Source: Dysosmobacter sp. Marseille-Q4140
Lineage (GTDB): Bacteria > Bacillota > Clostridia > Oscillospirales > Oscillospiraceae
Length of the DNA: 64,000 bases
Direction of reading: 5' to 3'
Assembly (NCBI GenBank): GCA_018228705.1
Contig: CP073694.1
Coordinates: forward strand, 1,860,001-1,924,000
Made by a program: the position numbers and the translations under genes. The number at the start of each line of letters is the position of its first letter. Position 1 is the first letter of the stretch. Below, piece by piece: positions 59,989 through 64,000 of the stretch. The notes beneath the pieces were generated by a model. The model had not been told where the DNA came from. It made no database searches and saw nothing but the letters and a program-made list of their open reading frames with translations.

Positions 59989-61293
59989 ATGCTGGATATT
60001 CGATTTATCCGGGAGAATCCCGACGCTGTCAAGGAAAATATCAAGAAAAAGTTCCAGGACGCCAAGCTGCCCCTGGTGGATGAGGTCATCGAACTGGATG
60101 CCAAGCGCCGCGCCGCCATTGCCGAGGCCGACCAGCTGCGCTCCAACCGCAACACCCTCTCCAAGCAGATCGGCATGCTGATGGGCCAGGCCAAGAAGGA
60201 CCCCTCCAAGCTGGCGGAGGCCGAGGCCGTGAAGGCCCAGGTCAAGGAGCAGGCGGACCGCCTGGCGGAGCTGGAGAAGCAGGAGACGGAGCTGGAGGCC
60301 GCTTTGCACAAGGATATGCTGCTGATCCCCCAGATGATCGACGACTCCGTGCCCCTGGGCCCCGACGACTCCTGCAACGTGGAGGTGGAGCGCTTCGGCG
60401 AGGCCAAGGTGCCCGACTTCCCCATCCCCTATCACACCGAGATCATGGAGTCCTTCGGCGGCATCGACCTGGACGCCGCCGGCCGGGTCTCCGGCAACGG
60501 CTTCTACTATCTGCTGGGCGACATCGCCCGGCTCCATGAGGCCGTGCTGGCCTACGGCCGGGACTTTATGATCAACAAGGGCTTTACCTACTGCATCCCC
60601 CCCTTCATGATCCACGGCAACGTGGTGGAGGGCGTCATGTCCCAGACCGACATGGAGGGCATGATGTACAAGATCGAGGGCGAGGACCTGTATCTGATCG
60701 GCACGTCCGAGCACTCCATGATCGGCCGGTTCATCGACCAGATCCTGCCGGTGGAGAGCCTGCCCCAGACCCTGACCTCTTACTCCCCCTGCTTCCGTAA
60801 GGAGAAAGGAGCCCATGGCATCGAGGAGCGGGGTGTCTACCGCATCCACCAGTTTGAGAAGCAGGAGATGATCGTGGTCTGCAAGCCCGAGGAGTCCAAG
60901 GACTGGTATGAGAAGCTGTGGCGCTACTCCGTGGAGCTGTTCCGCTCCCTGGATATTCCCGTGCGGCAGCTGGAGTGCTGCTCCGGCGACCTGGCGGACC
61001 TGAAGGTCAAGTCCTGCGACATCGAGGCCTGGTCTCCCCGCCAGCAGAAGTTCTTTGAGGTCTGCTCCTGCTCCAACCTGGGTGACGCCCAGGCCCGGCG
61101 CCTGCGGATCCGCTACAAGGATGAGAACGGCAAGATGCAGCTGTGCCACACCCTCAACAACACCTGCGTGGCTCCGCCCCGCATGCTGATCGCCTTCCTG
61201 GAGAACAACCTCCAGGCCGACGGCACCGTGGTCATCCCCGAGGTCCTGCGGCCCTACATGGGCGGCACGGAGAAGCTGGTGCCCAAAAAATAA
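59989..61293 (+). CDS. serS: Serine-tRNA ligase
   Basis: 434 residues. The N-terminal tRNA-binding coiled coil (MLDIRFIRENPDAVKENIKKKF to about 105), then the class II core: FMINKGFTYCIPPFMIH (motif 1 region), TSYSPCFRKEKGAHGIEERGVYRIHQFEKQEM (motif 2) and NNTCVAPPRMLIAFLENNLQ (motif 3, with R). The first ATG of the open frame lies inside parS 3; the chosen ATG has GAGGAGAG and begins the family's conserved MLDIRFIR. Confidence 0.97.
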   Translation: MLDIRFIRENPDAVKENIKKKFQDAKLPLVDEVIELDAKRRAAIAEADQLRSNRNTLSKQIGMLMGQAKKDPSKLAEAEAVKAQVKEQADRLAELEKQETELEAALHKDMLLIPQMIDDSVPLGPDDSCNVEVERFGEAKVPDFPIPYHTEIMESFGGIDLDAAGRVSGNGFYYLLGDIARLHEAVLAYGRDFMINKGFTYCIPPFMIHGNVVEGVMSQTDMEGMMYKIEGEDLYLIGTSEHSMIGRFIDQILPVESLPQTLTSYSPCFRKEKGAHGIEERGVYRIHQFEKQEMIVVCKPEESKDWYEKLWRYSVELFRSLDIPVRQLECCSGDLADLKVKSCDIEAWSPRQQKFFEVCSCSNLGDAQARRLRIRYKDENGKMQLCHTLNNTCVAPPRMLIAFLENNLQADGTVVIPEVLRPYMGGTEKLVPKK

Positions 61294-61390
61294 GCCCCCC
61301 AGCCGTTTGATGTAATACAATTCGTATTATTCCAATAGTAAAATACAAATAGTGAAACCCGTTTCCAGCCAATACAAGGAGGTCGGGACC

Positions 61391-62371
61391 ATGAAGCGTA
61401 CCCTTTGCGCCATTTTATCGGCTGTATTCCTGTCCATGCTGGCAATCCCTTGCGCCGCAGCGGATACAGCCGCTCCCCTCCTGGCGGCGGAGCGGACCTA
61501 CACCCCCTTTTCCGACATTCCGGCCGGGGCGTGGTACGCGGACGCCGTGAAGCTGTGCTATGAGACCGGCGTCTTTAACGGCACCTCCGACACCGCCTTC
61601 TCCCCCCAGGCGGGGCTCACCAATGCCCAGCTGGAGGTGCTGGCCGCCCGGGTAAAGTGGCGGCTGGAGGGAAACACCGGCGACCTGCCCGCCGTACCGG
61701 CGGACACCGGCGCCGTGTCCATCACCCTGCCGGACGGCACTGTCTATGACGCCGCCTCCTTCGTTCAGGTCAACAATACAGGCCTGGGCGGCGCGGCCAT
61801 CCCCCGGGGCGACTTCATTATCACGCTGGCCGGGGACTATCTGGACGGCAAGTCCCCCGCCTATGTCACAGTGACGGTGGACGGGAGCCTCACCTTCCGG
61901 GCCAACCAGGACCGGGCCAACAGCTACGATCCCCTCTTCTATATGTACCGCTACCACATCCAGGGGGCGGACTACGGCGCCCACGACCCCATGGTCCGGA
62001 TCAACACCTTCTCCGACAGCGACGGCGCCAGCGCCGGCGCCTGGTACTGGAGCGGAGACTGCTATCTGCGCAGCCTCCCCGGCGCCATGGACGCCGCCCT
62101 GCCGGACACGCTGACGGAGCAGGCCACCCGCTACGATGCGGCGGCGGTCATGGCCCTCATCGCGGGAGAGGATCTGCTCGCTCCTCTCAGCAGCGCCGTC
62201 CCGGCGGATACAGACCGGGCGGATGTGACCGCCCTCTATCAGGCGGGGATCCTGACCGGCACGGACGACCAGGGCACCTTCAACGGCAAGGGCACGCTGA
62301 CCCGGGCCCAGTTCGCCGTGATCCTGGCCCGGCTGCTGGACCCCGCTCAGCGGGTGTCCGCGGAGGGCTGA
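61391..62371 (+). CDS. SLH-domain exported protein
   Basis: 326 residues. Signal peptide MKRTLCAILSAVFLSMLAIP to about residue 24; an SLH repeat at about 38-75 (YTPFSDIPAGAWYADAVKLCYETGVFNGTSDTAFSP); a middle part of unknown fold; and a second SLH-like repeat near 280-315 (DVTALYQAGILTGTDDQGTFNGKGTLTRAQFAVILARLL). Only two clear repeats, so it may be a partial wall binder. Start behind AAGGAGGTC. Confidence 0.85.
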   Translation: MKRTLCAILSAVFLSMLAIPCAAADTAAPLLAAERTYTPFSDIPAGAWYADAVKLCYETGVFNGTSDTAFSPQAGLTNAQLEVLAARVKWRLEGNTGDLPAVPADTGAVSITLPDGTVYDAASFVQVNNTGLGGAAIPRGDFIITLAGDYLDGKSPAYVTVTVDGSLTFRANQDRANSYDPLFYMYRYHIQGADYGAHDPMVRINTFSDSDGASAGAWYWSGDCYLRSLPGAMDAALPDTLTEQATRYDAAAVMALIAGEDLLAPLSSAVPADTDRADVTALYQAGILTGTDDQGTFNGKGTLTRAQFAVILARLLDPAQRVSAEG

Positions 62372-62411
62372 GGGTCCAGCGGGCGCGACACAAAGGAAAG
62401 GTAATCGATTT

Positions 62412-62813
62412 ATGTCCAAAAGCAAAGGCTTTATTTCCGAATTCAAGCAGTTCATCGCCCGGGGCAACGTCCTGGACCTGGCGGTGGGCGTCATCATCGG
62501 CGGCGCCTTCAGCGCCATCACCAACTCCCTGGTGAACGACATCATCAACCCCGTCCTGGGCATCTTCGCCGGCGGCAACAGCGCCCTGTCCAACCTGTCC
62601 TTCACCGTCCCCGGCGGCGGCGAGGTGATGGTGGGCAGCTTTCTCAACGCCGTGCTGAACTTCCTCATCATGGCCTTCGCCGTGTTCTGCCTGGTGAAGG
62701 CGGTCAACAGCCTCCACCGCAAGAAGGAGGCCGCGCCTCCGGCACCGCCCAAGCCCAGCAATGAGGAAGTGCTGCTGACAGAGATCCGGGACCTTCTGAA
62801 GGAGAAAACCTGA
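62412..62813 (+). CDS. mscL: Large-conductance mechanosensitive channel MscL
   Basis: 133 residues. The N-terminal amphipathic helix KGFISEFKQFIARGNVLDLAVGVIIGGAFSAITNSLVNDIINP is the family signature; the second membrane helix is FLNAVLNFLIMAFAVFCLVKAV; and the tail NEEVLLTEIRDLL is the cytoplasmic bundle. It opens under membrane tension to release solutes in osmotic downshock. Its stop and the rsmG start overlap by one base (TGATG). Confidence 0.96.
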   Translation: MSKSKGFISEFKQFIARGNVLDLAVGVIIGGAFSAITNSLVNDIINPVLGIFAGGNSALSNLSFTVPGGGEVMVGSFLNAVLNFLIMAFAVFCLVKAVNSLHRKKEAAPPAPPKPSNEEVLLTEIRDLLKEKT

Positions 62814-63517
62814 TGGACGAGATGGAAGTCCTGCTGCACCGGGGTCTTGGCGACCTGGGACTGCCGGAGACGGCGGCACCGGCCATGGCCCGGTACGGAG
62901 CGCTGCTGCTGGAGACCAACCAGGTCATGAACCTCACCGCCATCACCGATCCGGCGGACGTGGCGGCGCTGCACTTTCTGGACAGCGCGGCCTTGCTGAC
63001 GCTGACGGATTTCAAAGAGAAATCCGTGGCGGACGTGGGCACCGGCGCGGGCTTTCCCGGCCTGCCGCTGAAGATCGCCGAGCCCTCCATCCGCCTGACG
63101 CTGCTGGACGCCCAGGGCAAGCGGGTGCGGTTCCTGGAGACGGTGTGCGCCGAGCTGGGGCTCACGGACGTGGAATGCGTCCACGGCCGGGCGGAGGAAT
63201 TTGCCGCCGACCGGCGGGAGTCCTTTGATCTGGTCACCTCCCGGGCGGTGGCGGCCCTGCCGGTCCTGGCAGAGCTGTGCCTGCCCCTGGTAAAGGTAGG
63301 CGGCGCCTTCCTGGCCATGAAATCCGTGGACAGCGAGGCGGAGCTGGCGGAGGCCAAACGGGCCCTGGAGACCCTGGGCGGCCGGGTGGAGGCCCTGCGG
63401 GACTATGGGATCCCGGGCACCGACGTGCGCCACCGTTTGGTCATCATAAAAAAAATCCGAAAAACCCCGGAAAAATACCCCAGAATATTTGCAAAGATCA
63501 AGAAGAATCCCTTATAA
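62813..63517 (+). CDS. rsmG: 16S rRNA (guanine527-N7)-methyltransferase RsmG
   Basis: 234 residues. MNLTAITDPADVAALHFLDSAALL is the family signature; the SAM motif is VADVGTGAGFPGLPLKIAEP near residue 67; then LLDAQGKRVRFLETV and the VTSRAVAALPVLAELCLPLVKVGGAFLAMKS region. It methylates G527 of 16S rRNA. In many Firmicutes it follows mnmG; here mscL takes that place. AAGGAG precedes the ATG. Confidence 0.96.
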   Translation: MDEMEVLLHRGLGDLGLPETAAPAMARYGALLLETNQVMNLTAITDPADVAALHFLDSAALLTLTDFKEKSVADVGTGAGFPGLPLKIAEPSIRLTLLDAQGKRVRFLETVCAELGLTDVECVHGRAEEFAADRRESFDLVTSRAVAALPVLAELCLPLVKVGGAFLAMKSVDSEAELAEAKRALETLGGRVEALRDYGIPGTDVRHRLVIIKKIRKTPEKYPRIFAKIKKNPL

Positions 63518-63518
63518 T
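63489..63518 (+). promoter_or_regulatory. Promoter of the MinD-like gene
   Basis: TTGCAA (63489-63494), 18-bp spacer, TATAAT (63513-63518). It lies inside the end of rsmG, and the -10 overlaps its stop. Confidence 0.65.
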
Positions 63519-63555
63519 AGAAAATACGAAGAAAGTTTGAGAGGAGGGTGCCGCC

Positions 63556-64000
63556 ATGCGGCTGGGACAGTGCATCGCCGTGGTGTCCGGCAAGGGCGGC
63601 ACCGGCAAGACCTCCTTCGCCGCCGGGGTGGGGACCGCTCTGGCGCTGCGCAAGCAGTGGGTGTTGTGTCTGGACTGCGACACGGCCCTGCGGAACCTGG
63701 ATCTGGCCCTGGGGCTCAGTGACCGGGCTCTGATGGATTTCTCCGACGTGATCCAGGGCCGTTGCTCTCTGGACGACGCCGTGGCGGAGCACCCCCGGGT
63801 ACCGGGGCTCCACCTGCTGACGGCACCGGTCCGCATCCAGGGCCGTCCGGTGACGGAGACCCAGATGGCGGACCTGCTGGCGGAGATCCGGAAGCGATAC
63901 GACTACTGCCTGCTGGACGCGCCGGCGGGCCTGGGGAGCGGCTTTCAACTGGCGGTGTATGGCGCGGACCGGGCCGTGGTGGTCACCAATCCGGACGCCT
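63556..64000 (+). CDS. MinD-like P-loop ATPase (partial)
   Basis: Cut by the right edge after 148 residues. Deviant Walker A CIAVVSGKGGTGKTSFAAG, then CLDCDTALRNLDLALGL, which matches the MinD signature D-D-GLRNLD, and Walker B CLLDAPAGLG. MinD positions division by binding the membrane with MinC; no MinC gene is visible. It could also be a MinD-related flagellar or septum-site paralogue, so the symbol is left blank. Confidence 0.85.
   Translation, partial: MRLGQCIAVVSGKGGTGKTSFAAGVGTALALRKQWVLCLDCDTALRNLDLALGLSDRALMDFSDVIQGRCSLDDAVAEHPRVPGLHLLTAPVRIQGRPVTETQMADLLAEIRKRYDYCLLDAPAGLGSGFQLAVYGADRAVVVTNPDA

Noticed and set aside
1..64000. CRISPR arrays, tRNA genes, phage or IS elements
   Set aside because: No regularly spaced repeats, no tRNA-like cloverleaf with TTC-A pattern that I could recognise, and no integrase or transposase motifs were seen on reading both strands.

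Overview
The window looks like chromosomal DNA of a high-GC member of the Clostridia, most likely the gut family Oscillospiraceae (Flavonifractor, Lawsonibacter, Intestinimonas or a relative). This is an inference from gene content (SepF/DivIVA, MreC/MreD, an isoleucine T-box, Soj/Spo0J, a Noc-like ParB paralogue, SLH proteins, VanW), from Firmicute-type AGGAGG ribosome binding sites, from strong C/G bias at third codon positions, and from GC-rich modular repeats of the kind common in that family. No 16S gene, tRNA, phage, IS element or CRISPR array was found.

Left half, about 1-32.6 kb, is read almost entirely on the minus strand. From right to left it holds: a GntR-ABC transporter operon and an amidase; three genes of unknown function; ileS with a T-box leader; lspA, rluD and a HAD phosphatase; miaB; two small XRE regulators, one with a metallo-hydrolase and an elegantly symmetric divergent promoter; a 1.1-kb repeat-only region; mutS, a CPBP protease, an AEC carrier, mutL, two flavodoxin-fold paralogues, miaA and hfq; a division cluster (HlyD-like protein, YggS, SepF, DivIVA); a HAD phosphatase; and an XRE-MBOAT-surface protein operon that runs off the left edge.

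Right half, 32.8-64 kb, is read mostly on the plus strand: rpsO-pnp, mnmE, DUF1836 and DegV proteins, prmA, a BASS-family transporter, a Noc-like ParB, VanW, a VTT-family membrane protein, a GNAT acetyltransferase, zapA-U32, dut, maf, mreC-mreD-mrdA, a GH13 alpha-glucanase, parA-parB, a coiled-coil membrane protein, serS, an SLH protein, mscL, rsmG and a MinD-like ATPase cut by the right edge. Minus-strand exceptions are an SLH protein and the dnaD-dnaC helicase-loader pair. Three perfect parS sites lie between 57.5 and 60 kb, so this side is origin-proximal, but mnmG, mreB, dnaA and rnpA are not in the window.

The most interesting non-coding signals are: (1) two inverted copies of a roughly 165-185 bp element in which both hairpins keep perfect pairing although their stem sequences differ; (2) a duplicated, diverged but still codon-conserved 3' end of mutL; (3) back-to-back promoters with matching palindromic operators at 19.4 kb; and (4) a parS site embedded in a perfect 32-bp palindrome that also looks like a terminator.
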